The notes: generated by a model not told the origin, from the letters alone. 64,000 nucleotides of DNA from Apostichopus japonicus (GCF_037975245.1 NC_092579.1:23975166-24039165); one strand, 5' to 3'. Shown: positions 26,501 through 38,278, counted from the first letter of the stretch. Numbers and translations: made by a program.

Positions 26501-29500
26501 TATCCAAGCTAATGCAGAGAAGAAGGCTCAGCACCATCAGCGCAAGGCAGCAGAGAAGGCAGCGGCCGCATTAGCCTCAACCTCTCAACAGCAGTCAGTG
26601 ACCTCAGCTCCATCTCCATTAAACAGTAAAGCTTTGATAAAGAGAGAAAGGAAGGAACGTGATGCACTCAATAAAGTCACTATAAACACCTCCGCTCTCA
26701 AGAGCCAGCTGGAGGAACAGCTGAGGCAACAGAAAGAATCTATGCTACAGGTAATATCGGATAAGCTAGTTTCAGTTTGTTGGGAGAGGCAGGGAGGCTC
26801 TCTTGGAGAAGGTTTTTTCTTTCCCTAATCGGAATGTAAATACATCCAAATATGGAAAGGGTCTTGCTTGTAGTTGTCTAACATGTGTGTTTGATCACAA
26901 GGTTTTAAGAACTGTGATTATTGGTGCAGGGAAGTTTATCAGCCTTATTTGTGCACAGTCTTTAGCACGGTTGATCATCAGAATTTGTTGAATTTCGCTC
27001 TTGGTGTGGTTTCATTTAATTGCCATCGTATGGAATGTGTTGAAGCTAGCTGACAGGTCTGTCTTCTTTATTTCCTCGCTTCAGAAACGAGTCAAGATAA
27101 CACCCATCACGGTTACCAGTAAGATGTCAGCTCAGGCTCAGGCTCAAGCTCAGGCTCAGGCTCAGGCTGCAAGGAAGAAGCTCAAGTCGGCTCCAGTCAT
27201 GATGTACAACCCGTCTAAGTCTGGTACAGGGTCACCGGCCGTCCGCATCATCGGACAGGTGGGAGGAGTTCAGCAGAAGATCATGTACACCACCAGTACT
27301 CCTGGACAGGCTGCAGGCATCAGGCCCACAACCACACAGACATTTTCACCTTACATTCCGGGAGTCAGGAATGTAGTAATCGACAGCCAGAGACTGCAGA
27401 CGCCGGCATCTTCATCACTTCAGGGTACGGTACAGCGTCCACAGCTGAACATTCAGCAGGCACCAACAGTGAGAGTGACTGCTGCAGGTGCTCAGAAGGT
27501 CACCATTGGCGCACCAACTACGGCAGTGGCCGGATCGAGTACAGGTCTGCCCACTCAACTAACAGGTAAACAGAGAAATGATATGTTAAATTGCAAGGAA
27601 AACAGTAAAACATGAAAGGTTTACTTGGTTTAATACTTTGAATGGTTTATTTACTACAATTGAGCATGTTGTACTAGTCAGATATGTCTCTTGAATAATG
27701 TAACATTACAGGAACGAAATGGTGTTTACAGAGTGAACCATAAAAAGTTGTTTTCATAAGTAGATAGCAAACTGACATGCTATTACTTCACTCGATTAAT
27801 TAATCTGTTTTGACATATTGTCAGTCTTTAACAGCATCATATTATTCAAATATTTTTCACGAATAACAAACTTGAAGCTTTCACAGTAAATATTTGATTT
27901 ACTTTGCAACATAACAGGGATAAACCTGTTTTACTGCAGCTATAACATGCTTGATTGCCTCAGGGTGCTACACTTCATAAACTACAGAACCTACAAACAG
28001 GTCTGTCCATCCGATGAAAATGCTAAAGGAAGTTCTTCAGTTAGCTCTAATTTATTTGTTTTGTTTCTTAAAAGGTCAAGCACAGGTGTTTACAGCCCAG
28101 GCTCAGGTGGTCCATGTGGGAGGTCAGAAGTTTGTAATAACCCCAGCTCAAGTCCAGGTCCAGGGTTCTGGTCAAGTCATCCAAGCCCAACTGGTTCAGA
28201 CAACCACACCACAAGGAACAACTATACAGAGGCTGGTCCTTACACCAAATGCCCAGAACCAAGGTTTGTCAACTAGTGTAATTGATAGTGATTTTTAGCC
28301 TTTCAAATAACAGCATAACTTTTCCTTGTTTTGCTGTATTGTTATTCTCATGTGAAATGCTAACTTTAGATTTAATAATGTTGTTGATTTAAGATTCCTT
28401 AGAACTTCTAGCACTTCTGTCAATCATATCAATGAAGCTGAGTTTTGATCCAGTTTAGATTTGCATTCCCGATTATGACGAAAACTGTTGAAGATATTTT
28501 AATATGTCATATGCATTTGGAGTAGCAGATGGGTAATGGGAAGAGGTGAGGTAGAAGGGAAGGTGTGGATTAACTTCTGCTAATGATCTTAAATAAAGAT
28601 GGGCCAAAGATGTCACCCAAACTTGACCAATCCCAGCCCTTTCATTCTACAATAATGAGTAGTATTTAAGTAGAATATGGAAATGGAAGGAAATTTATAC
28701 ATAAGATTCATATATTTGAAATAATATTCAAAATTGATAAATAATTTTGTTGGACACCATGTTAGATTCTATTGCAGCATTTTCTTTTGATTGCCTCGGT
28801 ATGAGGAGGTCTATATTGTTCCCTTAACACATATTCCTTCTATAATTTGCTGACATCATTGTGCCCTCCTCACCAAGCAAGCTTAGAGGCCAAAAGGTTC
28901 GATGCAGATGTACCTTCAATATAGATAGATACTAGAATGCTCCTTGTGTTATTACCTGCAGGACAAAAACTGCTCAATCAGGCCACAACAAGCAATGCTA
29001 TCTCAGGAGTGCAGCAGTCACAGCTTCAATCCCAGCAGCTGGCAACTCAGTCCCTGCTTCAGCAGCAGCAGGCGCAACAGCCTAGGCTGCAGACCCAACC
29101 AACTGTCAGTCCCAGGATTGCTACCAATCAAGTAAGATCCCAGGTTATTTCACAGGTCATTCCAAGTAACCAGGCAGCAGCTGTGGCTGCTCTCCCAGGG
29201 CAAGGGACTTTACCAGGAGCAGTCAACCTGCTTACAGGGCTTTCTACCACGGTACAGCGCAACGTTGTACCTCCTACGGCAACTGCAACGACTCTGTCAA
29301 TGGCACAAACACCAGTGAGTAGTTTGTGGTTGGTTCCGTTGCATGCCTAACCGCCATCATTGACTCGAGTGAAAAAACGCTCGTTGCACTTTAAACCTTA
29401 CAACCATCTCGCCGTAATCGTTAGCATGCTCCTTCCTCATGGAGGTTCCAGCAAGGTACCATACTTGTTAGTCCTTTTGTAGCATTTTGTCCAAAGAAGA

Positions 29501-32500
29501 CAAATTTTCATTTCAGAGCAAAACAGAAAAAGTTTTAAGCTCATCAGTTTTGCTTGGGTTTTATTTGTTTTTGTCCTTAACTAAGGCCAACTTACTTTTA
29601 AACATTGTTTTTGTTTTGTTAGATGACTAACTCCATGGCATTTTAACTTGCAAACACTATGGTTCTACTCGCTCCATTTAATCACTGCGCATGTCTTGTA
29701 TTTCATCAACCACTCACTGATGTCAAAGGAAATCTCATTCCAGTCTGCTCATGATATTGTTCACCGAGGCACTCTAAATTCTGATTGGTCAATGCAAAAT
29801 TTAGAGATCAAAATTTTCTATCACGTCGTTCCTGCAACGATGTGGATTTCGTTTTGGGTAGTGTTCTTGGAATTTGTGCACAGAAACAAACAATGGTTTA
29901 GAGTACTTTTAGTCCAAATTAAATTGTCTTAGTTAAAGACAAAGACAAAGTAATATTTATCGAAACAAAAGAAGAAGAATAAACCATGAAAGTCTTGAGA
30001 CCAAGTCGCACACATACGTCAAGTATGCAATGCACTAATGATCAGTAATATCCGGCACACATTTCACTTTCATCGTTCATACACTTAGCTCTAATACATG
30101 GGGCTCTCATTTCTGTATAATCCCTGCCTGCCCGTTGGTCAAATTGCCTCTCTGCCCAAATTACCTATCGTCAAAAATCAATTAGCTTCACTGCCGAGGT
30201 TCAGTGCATTGAATATGCATGACACAGAGGGAGCCGTTTCGGTTTTTGCAAAGTTTCCATAGTACTGACTTTTATTTATAATCCCTTCATTGTTGTTACT
30301 TGGACTTATCTGCATCCACCAGTCTCACCTTCATCGATGACCACGTATGTGTCTGTTCCTTGATTTATAATTCATATCTCTTCTTTATTTATGTATGAAA
30401 CAGTATTAGCAGTTGTATCATTGTCTTCATTTCTCCTGTTTCTGCAAAGTTTTGTTTTATAGCAAATTGCTCTCAGTTTCTGTTGCTATAGTAGTTTTGT
30501 TGAGTCAAGCTAAAGTCACACTTGAGTGGTACCTTTAACTGCTAGAACTAGGTGTCACCTTAGAACGACAGCTGGTGTACTGTTATTCACGATATTTCAT
30601 TCATTGTAGTTTCAAACTTTTGATTTGAAAAAAAGGAACCGATTTAAAGATTGGTTGAATCCAAATTACTGAGTTTTTATAGACATAGTCTTTGCTTTGG
30701 TAGTAATTTCATTGCTAGTCGCTCAAGCATGATAGGAATATATATAAAGCAGTACAACTTTTGTAGTTGTGATATTTATTGTTACAAATGGTACTGATGG
30801 GAAATGTAATGATGTTCAGAATGGTTAGTAAGGGGGTGGTATATGAATACATGTAGTCAATGATGTTAATATGTAAGAGATTAATTTCTTTGATAGAGGA
30901 TGTCTTATGACTGTATGGTATAAGTTGTGGTATATATCATGTTTTATATAAACCATGTACTATATAAACCATGTATTATATATACCATGTATTATATATA
31001 CCATATAGATCTTGTAAATATATAAGAGTTGAGTTATTGACACAGTGCCAATTCAGACTGACTGATACATCGTATCGATTCGTCAGAATGATTTCATTCA
31101 TTTTTAGTCGCTCGACTCTTTTGATTATCATCAGACTTTGAGTACAAGTGACCAAGTTGCAGAGTTACAGAAGAGGATACAGCTCCAACTGCAACAGCTG
31201 GGCAGCGGAGATGACTCCAAGAAAGATTCTTCGTCGTTGGTCGATGCGGTGAGAGCCGAGTCTCAGGTGGAGCAGATTGCTCGTATGAAGGTACAGGACT
31301 GGCTGCAGTGATTTTATACTTTGAGTGTTTTTTCATGATGTAGTTAGTTTGCATTTCATTGCATCAGTACTTAACCAAGTCGACTCTTATAACAGGTTCT
31401 CTCTGCTTGCCATGTAAATATGCTGCGAGTTAGTTGCACTCCCTCATTGTGTGTTGTTAGACAGTTATTAGATTGCTTGTTTTAAAGTGCTTCTCGCTGG
31501 ATTCCTCTATGCAAAATATGCTCTCTCTCTCTCTCTATGCATTAAACAATCAAGTTTAATTTCCAAGAGGAGAATTGAAGCGCCACATTTTGTAATAATA
31601 TGCTGTGTGATGTGAATGATAATTAGACCCATTGAACTTCATTGGCTGCTAAATGATGAGTTTTAGAAGACTGGAGAAAGAACACATAAAATACTAATAA
31701 GATTGTGAAATTTCATAGAATGACTGTGATGTTAGAGCTTTTTTATTAAGATTGAATGATTGGTAATGAGGGTACGTGCAATAAAAATATTTAAAAAAGA
31801 GACTAAAAAGTGGTAGTCATAAGAAATATGTTCTGAAGACTAATTCTTTCAACTTTTTTTGCTTTATTTTTGTGAACAGGGCAATGAGAGGAACCTTCAG
31901 GAAGAGTACCGACAGCAGCTTCTCAAAATCCAAGGGAAAGGATCAGACTCAGGAAAAAAGAGCCGTGACACCAGGGCATACCAGGAGAAGAGGTTGGAGC
32001 AAGGAAGGTATGTTATGTTATAAAGAGAAATACCTACTTTAGAAAGCCTCCTCTTCATCTCATGATAAGCTGAGGATTGTTCTCCATTAGAAGACATTGT
32101 TCATATGAAGGATTAATGTATGATGTCAGATTGCATTATGAAGTTTAGTCCTCCCACTTCTTCACCCTCTCACCTCCTCCACTTACCTCCCCCCCCCCAA
32201 AAAAAACAATAAAAACAAAAGGGTCTTAAAACTTAAAAGGCTATTACTGAAGGACCTGTTTATAGTTAGAGCTGTATTTGCTCTACATATTTTATCCAGA
32301 TGAAATTTACACTTTTTTAAGAGATGTTGTATGATCTTTCAGTTTGTGGGTCCTTTGCTTATTGACTAGTTTTGTCTGTATTTGCACACACTAGGATGCA
32401 GGTCATCCATAATCTGATGAAGTGCATGCTGGACAAGGTGGAGAAAGACGAGAGAAAGTCCGCCAAACGGAAGAGGAAGGAGGAACAACGGGAGGGGAAG

Positions 32501-35500
32501 AGGCAGAAAGGGGTGGAGCAGAAGAGGATGATGATGTTGCAGAAGCAGAAGGAGAATCTGAGGAATGAGATCATGATCCGTAGGACTCTCCTGGAGAAGA
32601 AACTCACGTGGGATGTCAGGGTAAAGATTGTGGTGTGTTTATATATAATGTCTGGTTTATAATGATGATTATAACAATGGTGATGATGGTGATAAGATAA
32701 AATACTGTTGGGGAGACATTACTGACAGAAAATTGGTGGAATGGAGAAAAAATGTTATCTGAGATTAAGGGAACAGAACCAAATGACTATTTTTTGCTAT
32801 TTTTAAGTGTCAGCATCAACATTTGCCTTGATGTCCATATTACTTGTTCACCTCCTTTAATATGCCTTAGGGTATTTCCTGATTGAAGTATGATTAGGTT
32901 GTCCTTGTCAAAGGTGACATGCATGATTATTCAAAATGTAGCACTGCCATTGATACCGATGACAATATGTTGAAAGGAAAAGGATTACATATTATGTAAA
33001 AAAACAATAAATATAAACAGCAGAAATGTACAAACAAACGATAGCAAATCTAAGAATGAGATACCTCTGTGACTTGCTCTGAAGAATGAGATTATATAGC
33101 CCAAAATGATCATGTATCCAACGACCTTTTCTCTTTTCGTCTCCAGGAGGAGAGAAACAGAGCTCTGAAGAAAGCAGAAAATAATAGAAAGAGGAAACCC
33201 ATCCGGGGGAGGAAAGCGCCGATAGCAAGAAAGAGGCAGAAAGTGACACAGTCGCCTGCAAAGGCAAAAACCCCCACCAAGACACCCGAGAAGGAGAAAG
33301 TTGCACCAGAGGTCACCAAGCCGGTATCACCTGTCAAAGAAACAGTCCCAGTCGCCAGTACAGTCCCGCAGCCACCAGTTCAGGAAGCGTCCGCCGAGGA
33401 GATCCTCTACTGTATTTGTCAGACCAAGTACGATCCATCAAGGTCAGTTACTATTATTATTATTATTTAGGTTTACAGTCTTCTTCAGGGCCAAGGCCCT
33501 CTCACATGACTTTACAACCCTGGTCATTGGTAACTTGACACACCTACACACCAAAGTGTGCACAATTCAATCAATTGCTCCTGGGGCACCACGGTGCACC
33601 ACAACCACATGTCCCCCGGGGGACTTCCCATAGGGTGCAGCCGCACGGCGCACGCAACTCAGTCCCCATTTATACACCTGGGTGAAGAGAGGCAATGGAG
33701 ATAAAGCGCCTTGCCCAAGGACACAACGCAATGATCTGGCCAGGGCTCGAACCTGTAATCCTTAGATTACAAGTCCACTGCCTTAACCACTTGACCACAA
33801 TGCCCTCACCTATGTCACCTTAGCAGTAGGTGTAACATACATTGGTGTAAATCAGTAGATATATTGTCTGTATCCCTGCCTGCATTGCCCATGACTAGTG
33901 ACGAAAGTCAGCAGTCTGAAGTGCAGAATAGCTAGAGTTAATGATGGAGTATGGGCAAAAAGTGTCAAGAGTATGACTGCTAGAGAATGTTATGATTGAG
34001 TAGTATTCAAGATCTGTGAATCTTGAAACACAGCGAGCAACAGCAGATTTCACGTAAGAATCTGCCATCAGATTAGTGTTGTTGTTCTTTGTTAGGTGGT
34101 AATTATGGGCGGGGATAAGAATTACCTTTCTCTAGCCTGGAAAGCACTCATGAAGAGCCATAGCATGGCATTCCTTAACTTGCATTGGGGCTGGGGATTT
34201 ACTACTACCACAAGTATCATAGAGTGGAAGCTTACTTCTTTAATTCCATAATGGCACCTGGACAGGATTCCATAGTGGCTCCTGACCAAGATTTCATAAT
34301 GGCTCCTGGCCAGGATTCCATAGTGGCTCCTGGCCAGGATTCCATAATAGCTTCTGGCCAGGGTTCCATAGTGGCTCCTGGAAAGGATTCCATAATGGGT
34401 CCTAGCCAGGATTCTATAGTGGCTCCTGGCCAGGATTCCATAGTGGCTCCTGGCCAGGATTCCATAGTGACTCCTGAACAAGATTTCATAATGGCTCCTG
34501 GCCAGGATTCTATAGTGGTTCCTGGCCAAGATTCCATAATAGCTTCTGGCCAGGGTTCCATAGTGGCTCCTGGAAAGGATTCCATAATGGGTCCTAGCCA
34601 GGATTCCATAGTGGCTCCTGGCCAGGATTCCATAATAGCTTCTGGCCAGGGTTATAGATGAAAGTCTCTTAGAGAGAGTGACAGTCCATAGAGGTGTCCT
34701 TGTCTGACTGGCTGTTTAATGGTGTCAGATTGTTGTACTTTGTTGGTGTAGTAGGGTGTACTACTATCACAAGTACTGTTCTAAGCTTACTCATTTATGT
34801 TCAACAATGGTTCCTGTTTGGTTTAGAGGGTTATCCCTAGTGGGACCCTTTAAGTGTCCTTGCCTCACTGGCTGTTTTACAGTAATCATTCTTTGTTTCT
34901 GTTTTGATGTCTTTTGGGTGAATTTTTTTTTTGTGTTGCTGTAAATCTGCTTTTTTTTATTGCCTGTAACAGGTTTTATGTAGGCTGTGACATGTGCCTC
35001 AATTGGTTCCATGGTACTTGTGTCGGTGTGGATGAAAAGATTGCTACGGACATGAAGGAGTACATCTGTAATGATTGTTTCAAGAAGAAAAGAGAGAGAG
35101 AAGATGAACTCTACTGTCTCTGTCGTCAACCATATGATGAGACCAGGTTTGTTATTCTGTTATCTTTGTTAAGGCTGCATTCATATGATGAGACCAGGTT
35201 TGTTATTCTGTTATCTTTGTTAAGGCTGCAACCATATGATGAGACCAGGTTTGTTATTCTGTTATCTTTGTTACGGCTGCAACCGTATGATGAGACCAGG
35301 TTTGTTTTTCTGTTATCTTTGTTAAGGCTGCAACCATATGATGAGACCAGGTTTGTTATCTTTGTTAAGGCTGCAACCATATGATGAGACCAGATTTGGT
35401 ATTCTGTTATCTTTGTTAAGGCTGCAACCATATGATGAGACCAGGTTTGTTGTTCTGTTATCTTTGTTAAGGCTGCAACCACATGATGAGACCAGGTTTG

Positions 35501-38278
35501 TTATTCTGTTATCTTTGTTAAGGCTGCATTCATATGATGAGACCAGGTTTGTTATTCTGTTATCTTTGTTAAGGCTGCATTCATATGATGAGACCAGGTT
35601 TGTTATGCTGTTATCTTTGTTAAGGCTGCAACCATATGATGAGACCAGGTTTGTTATTCTGTTATCTTTGTTAAGGCTGCAACCATATGATGAGACCAGG
35701 TTTGTTATGCTGTTATCTTTGTTAAGGCTGCAACCATATAATGCGACCAGGTTTGTTATCTTTGTTAAGGCTGCAACCATATGATGAGACCAGGTTTGGT
35801 ATTCTGTTATCTTTGTTAAGGCTGCAACCATATGATAAGACCAGGTTTGTTGTTCTGTTATCTTTGTTAAGGCTGCAACCACATGATGAGACCAGGTTTG
35901 TTATGCTGTTATCTTTGTTAAGGTTGCAACCATATGATGAGACCAGGTTTGTTATGCTGTTATCTTTGTTAAGGCTACAACCATATGATGAGACCAGGTT
36001 TGTTATGCTGTTATCTTTGTTAAGGCTGAACCATATGATGAGACCAGGTTTGTTATGCTGTTATCTTTGTTAAGGCTGCAACCACATGATGAGACCAGGT
36101 TTGTTATGCTGTTATCTTTGTTAAGGCTGTAACTGTATGATGAGACCAGGGCTGCATTTTGTAGGACAGAAAAGTTTGCAAGTACTTAAGCAAATATCAT
36201 TCCAGCCCATATTGAGAGGTGATCCAATAAGGCAGGCCTAGCCGTTCATGATATTTACTGGCTAAATGCCAGTTGAGTATTTTACCATTCAATTATTACA
36301 ATGTTTTTGTGTGTGTGTTCAAGTTTACTAAGAAATGCAATCTGTGTTATTATGAGTGTTTGGAAATGAATAATAACAACAGTCTATTAAATAAACATCG
36401 CCTTTTTGTTGTTGAAAGGTTCTACATTGGTTGTGACAAGTGCAATGACTGGTTCCATGGGTCCTGTGTTGGTATTACTCAAGCAGAGGCAGAGGTGGTG
36501 GAGGAGTACATCTGTCCTCGGTGTAATTCCAGTAACATTCAAAATGTGGTGGCCAGTCAGAAGACCCTCACGCCAAAAGATTACGATCAATTGAGGAGAG
36601 TGGTCAGACAGCTGGAGGTAAGATGATCTTAGGATTAAGATAAGGGGGGGGGTTTAAAGAAATCCTAATTCTAATGGTATAATCTTACTCTTGGGTTATT
36701 ATTACAAGAAATAAATATGTCCAAGGAAATAGGCTTGAGAGTGTTCTAAAGCCTGTCACGGTTGTTTGCCATCTTCATTTCTTTAAGTAAGCATCGTGAA
36801 CGTCCAATACAGTAGCGGACATGATTTGTAATAATATGTTATTAGTATTAAATGGTATGAAAACCCTATGGCCATTCAGTGTGTACTGTCACCATGATGA
36901 TATGTATTAAGGTGATGTACGTGAATAATTGTTATCCTTTCCCGTTTCTCAGAGTCATAAGATGGGCTGGCCTTTCGTTGAACCGGTCAGTGAGTTGGAT
37001 GCACCCGACTATTATGATATCATAAAGGAACCTGTTGGTAAGATTCTTATGTTTCTTTCTTATGATATATCATTAAGGAACCTGTTGATAAGATTCCTAT
37101 GTTTGTGTCTTATGTTATGTCCTTTCTGTAGAGATGTAGTAGAATCCATGTCCTAGAATCATGAGCTTACAGCACAGCAGTCATCTCCAACACTTCCAAC
37201 ATTCGCAATGGAACAAATCTTACACATAAATATGTAGCACGTCAGGAATGCTTAACCTTCAAAATATAACGCAATAACTAAGAAAGAAAGCCTTCAGTGG
37301 ATGACTTGTGTTACTGAAGGGTGTGTTTAAAGTGTAGCTGTCCTGACCTCACTACACCTAGTTGGTCCTAATGCCACAGCATGGATCTTTTCCTCAAGAT
37401 TTTGTTTGAAGTAGTTAAGTAAAATGATTCTTAAGCTTTCCACATCCTGCATCATAATTCAGTTACTGGCAAGTCTCTAACACCATTCATCATAACATTG
37501 CAAAATTTGTCATGAGTTGTTTCATCTTTTGATCATATCACGCATTCATTTTTTTACCGATCACATAGGAGCACCCAGCTGTGGCTTTTGAGTCAGTCTC
37601 ATTGCGATATTAAAGGGATATATATATATAGGTGGCAGCCTGTAAGGAAGACCAAAAAATATTCCACACACAAATTTGAAAATTCAAGATCTACCAATAA
37701 ATTCTACATTACCCCCATCAAATAGATCCCAGTGGAGTATGTAATGATGTTAATATGGTAGTGTTCTCGTTAAGCTTCCCATAATCACAGTACACTGGTC
37801 GCTAATGGATCATTTCAAAGATTTCACATTTCGACGAGGAAGTAGTAGCGATACTGTGACAGGAAAAGAATTTTTGAGGAAAACCTGGAAAATGGTAACA
37901 TCACAGACTAGTACCTCATTCTCAGACCATTGAAGGGGTTTGTCTGACAGTAGTGTAGAATATTTCATCTTTGTTACAAGTGTCATACTATCTCCCAGTA
38001 CAATATTTGTTTGATGGCTATTGTCATTTGCATAACCACACAGTGTTGACTTTATTGACTGAGTGTTCTTTATTTTATTTTTTTTCCTTTTAGACCTCTC
38101 AGGTATATCAGACAAACTCAAGAAGAAGACTTATTTCAAGGTGAACGAGTTTGTAGCAGACGTGAGCAAGATGTTCGACAATTGCCGTCTGTACAATGCC
38201 AGCGACTCCCTATTCTTTCAGTGTGCGGACATGCTCGAGAAATTCTTTGTCCAGAAGATGAAAAACTTCAAGCAGTAG
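10152..38278 (+). CDS. BPTF: BPTF / NURF301, largest NURF chromatin-remodelling subunit
   Basis: BPTF is the nuclear subunit that targets the ISWI-containing NURF remodeller to modified nucleosomes. Eighteen exons join in phase: 10152-11542, 13414-13619, 14297-15684, 16779-16923, 20470-25383, 25837-25987, 26483-26750, 27085-27565, 28075-28263, 28962-29314, 31135-31290, 31880-32007, 32395-32620, 33147-33442, 34973-35146, 36419-36617, 36953-37037, 38094-38278. The sum is 10935 nt, 3644 residues plus stop. Order of domains: AT-hook-like [10 protein letters not shown] start, DDT (about 228-290), PHD1 (378-419), charged helix (543-660), acidic region (1044-2530), conserved block (2538-2681), Gln/Ala-rich region (2822-3162), PHD2 (3419-3466), PHD3 (3477-3524), bromodomain (3556-3644). 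The start at 10152 is chosen over an in-frame Met at 10101 because it matches the human N-terminus. Human BPTF has one C-terminal PHD finger; this model has two. Extra exons in the longer introns cannot be excluded. Confidence 0.95.
14297..15684 (+). CDS. BPTF: BPTF exon 3: charged single-helix repeat and conserved block
   Basis: The 5' part (about 14327-14680) encodes a run of EEKRLE-type hexapeptides, almost pure Glu, Lys, Arg and Leu, predicted to form a coiled coil or single alpha-helix. The DNA beneath is an 18-bp tandem repeat. The 3' part encodes blocks conserved in human [67 protein letters not shown] and [11 protein letters not shown]. The donor GTATGT follows the last Gln in phase 0. 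Confidence 0.93.
16985..17720 (-). repeat. Inverted copy of the 3340-4688 composite repeat, in BPTF intron 4
   Basis: Read on the minus strand this segment repeats the order of the array upstream of AIMP2. A TG/CA-rich end and GACGCCCAGCTTGTAAAC come first on the plus strand. Several units with GGGGTCACCAGGGGTCAAAT follow, and it ends in CTATACATTACATCAGATTC, the complement of the head at 3340. A perfect AGGTCAAAGGTCA lies at 17282-17294. Confidence 0.78.
20470..25383 (+). CDS. BPTF: BPTF exon 5: 4.9-kb acidic exon
   Basis: A single 4914-nt exon with phase 1 at both ends. About 1490 residues are low-complexity, rich in Ser, Asp, Glu, Thr and Lys, and contain a TSKED pentapeptide tandem near 20720-20790. 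The last 140 residues are strongly conserved in [56 protein letters not shown] and [14 protein letters not shown]. The start follows TTTCAG at 20464-20469. A poly-C and poly-A run lies about 80 bases upstream. The acidic region is probably disordered. Confidence 0.93.
27127..27171 (+). repeat. Coding (CAGGCT)n hexamer repeat in BPTF exon 8
   Basis: About seven CAGGCT/CAAGCT/CAGCTCAG-type hexamers encode alternating Gln and Ala at the start of the Gln-rich region. Repeats of this kind are often length-polymorphic. Confidence 0.8.
33147..35146 (+). CDS. BPTF: BPTF exons 14-15: basic linker, PHD2 and start of PHD3
   Basis: Exons 33147-33442 and 34973-35146. A Lys/Arg/Pro-rich linker leads into PHD2: [12 protein letters not shown] is split by the intron from [17 protein letters not shown] and EYICNDC. 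After ten residues the next finger starts, [12 protein letters not shown]. The exon ends in AG before GTTTGT, phase 2. Both introns in the PHD region interrupt the finger at the same place, between the Y-D-x-[ST] loop and FY[VI]GCD. That suggests the two fingers arose by exon duplication. The donor of exon 15 is the seed of the minisatellite that follows. Confidence 0.94.
33476..33830 (-). mobile_element. tRNA-derived SINE in BPTF intron 14
   Basis: On the minus strand a tRNA-like head carries an A box, TGGTCAAGTGG (complement of 33787-33797), and a B box, GGTTCGAGCCC (complement of 33743-33753). It is followed by a body containing GTGTCCTTGGGCAA (complement of 33711-33724), a core shared by many animal SINE families. 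GC content of the body is higher than the surrounding intron. Which central-domain class it belongs to cannot be decided by eye. Confidence 0.75.
34246..34653. repeat. 24-bp minisatellite, 17 units, BPTF intron 14
   Basis: Seventeen units of exactly 24 bp, consensus CCATAGTGGCTCCTGGCCAG plus GATT. Unit variants recur in the same order eight units apart: units 3-7 resemble units 11-15, so a 192-bp block was duplicated. Because 24 is a multiple of three, several frames on both strands are open. The array ends 319 bp before exon 15. Confidence 0.92.
35129..36151. repeat. 51-bp minisatellite made of exon 15 end plus its 5' splice site
   Basis: About 20 tandem units, mostly 51 bp, fill most of BPTF intron 15. 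Each unit repeats the last bases of exon 15 (CAACCATATGATGAGACCAG) and its donor (GTTTGT), followed by ATTCTGTTATCTTTGTTAAG. The first five donor positions, ending at 35146, 35197, 35248, 35299 and 35350, are spaced by exactly 51. Two shortened units (about 35351-35393 and the one after the donor near 35750) and their neighbours recur in the same order about 400 bp apart, so a block was duplicated. Confidence 0.93.
36419..38278 (+). CDS. BPTF: BPTF exons 16-18: PHD3 and bromodomain
   Basis: Exons 36419-36617, 36953-37037 and 38094-38278. PHD3 continues with [16 protein letters not shown] and EYICPRC. The bromodomain follows with WPFVEPV (the WPF shelf), [30 protein letters not shown] with the Asn expected to bind acetyl-lysine, and [11 protein letters not shown] before TAG. 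In the human protein the adjacent PHD finger reads H3K4me3 while the bromodomain reads acetylated H4. The same dual reading is expected here but not shown. Confidence 0.95.

Noticed and set aside
34185..34661. Plus-strand frame with MAPGQDSI repeats
   Set aside because: It is the 24-bp minisatellite read in one frame, with no splice link to exons 14 or 15 and equal openness on the other strand.
35126..35882. Long open frames on the minus strand (repeats of [16 protein letters not shown])
   Set aside because: They are antisense readings of the 51-bp minisatellite. A unit of 17 codons without a stop gives long frames automatically.
35129..36151. Possible CRISPR array
   Set aside because: There are no unique spacers. 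Whole units repeat head to tail, and the setting is a eukaryotic intron.
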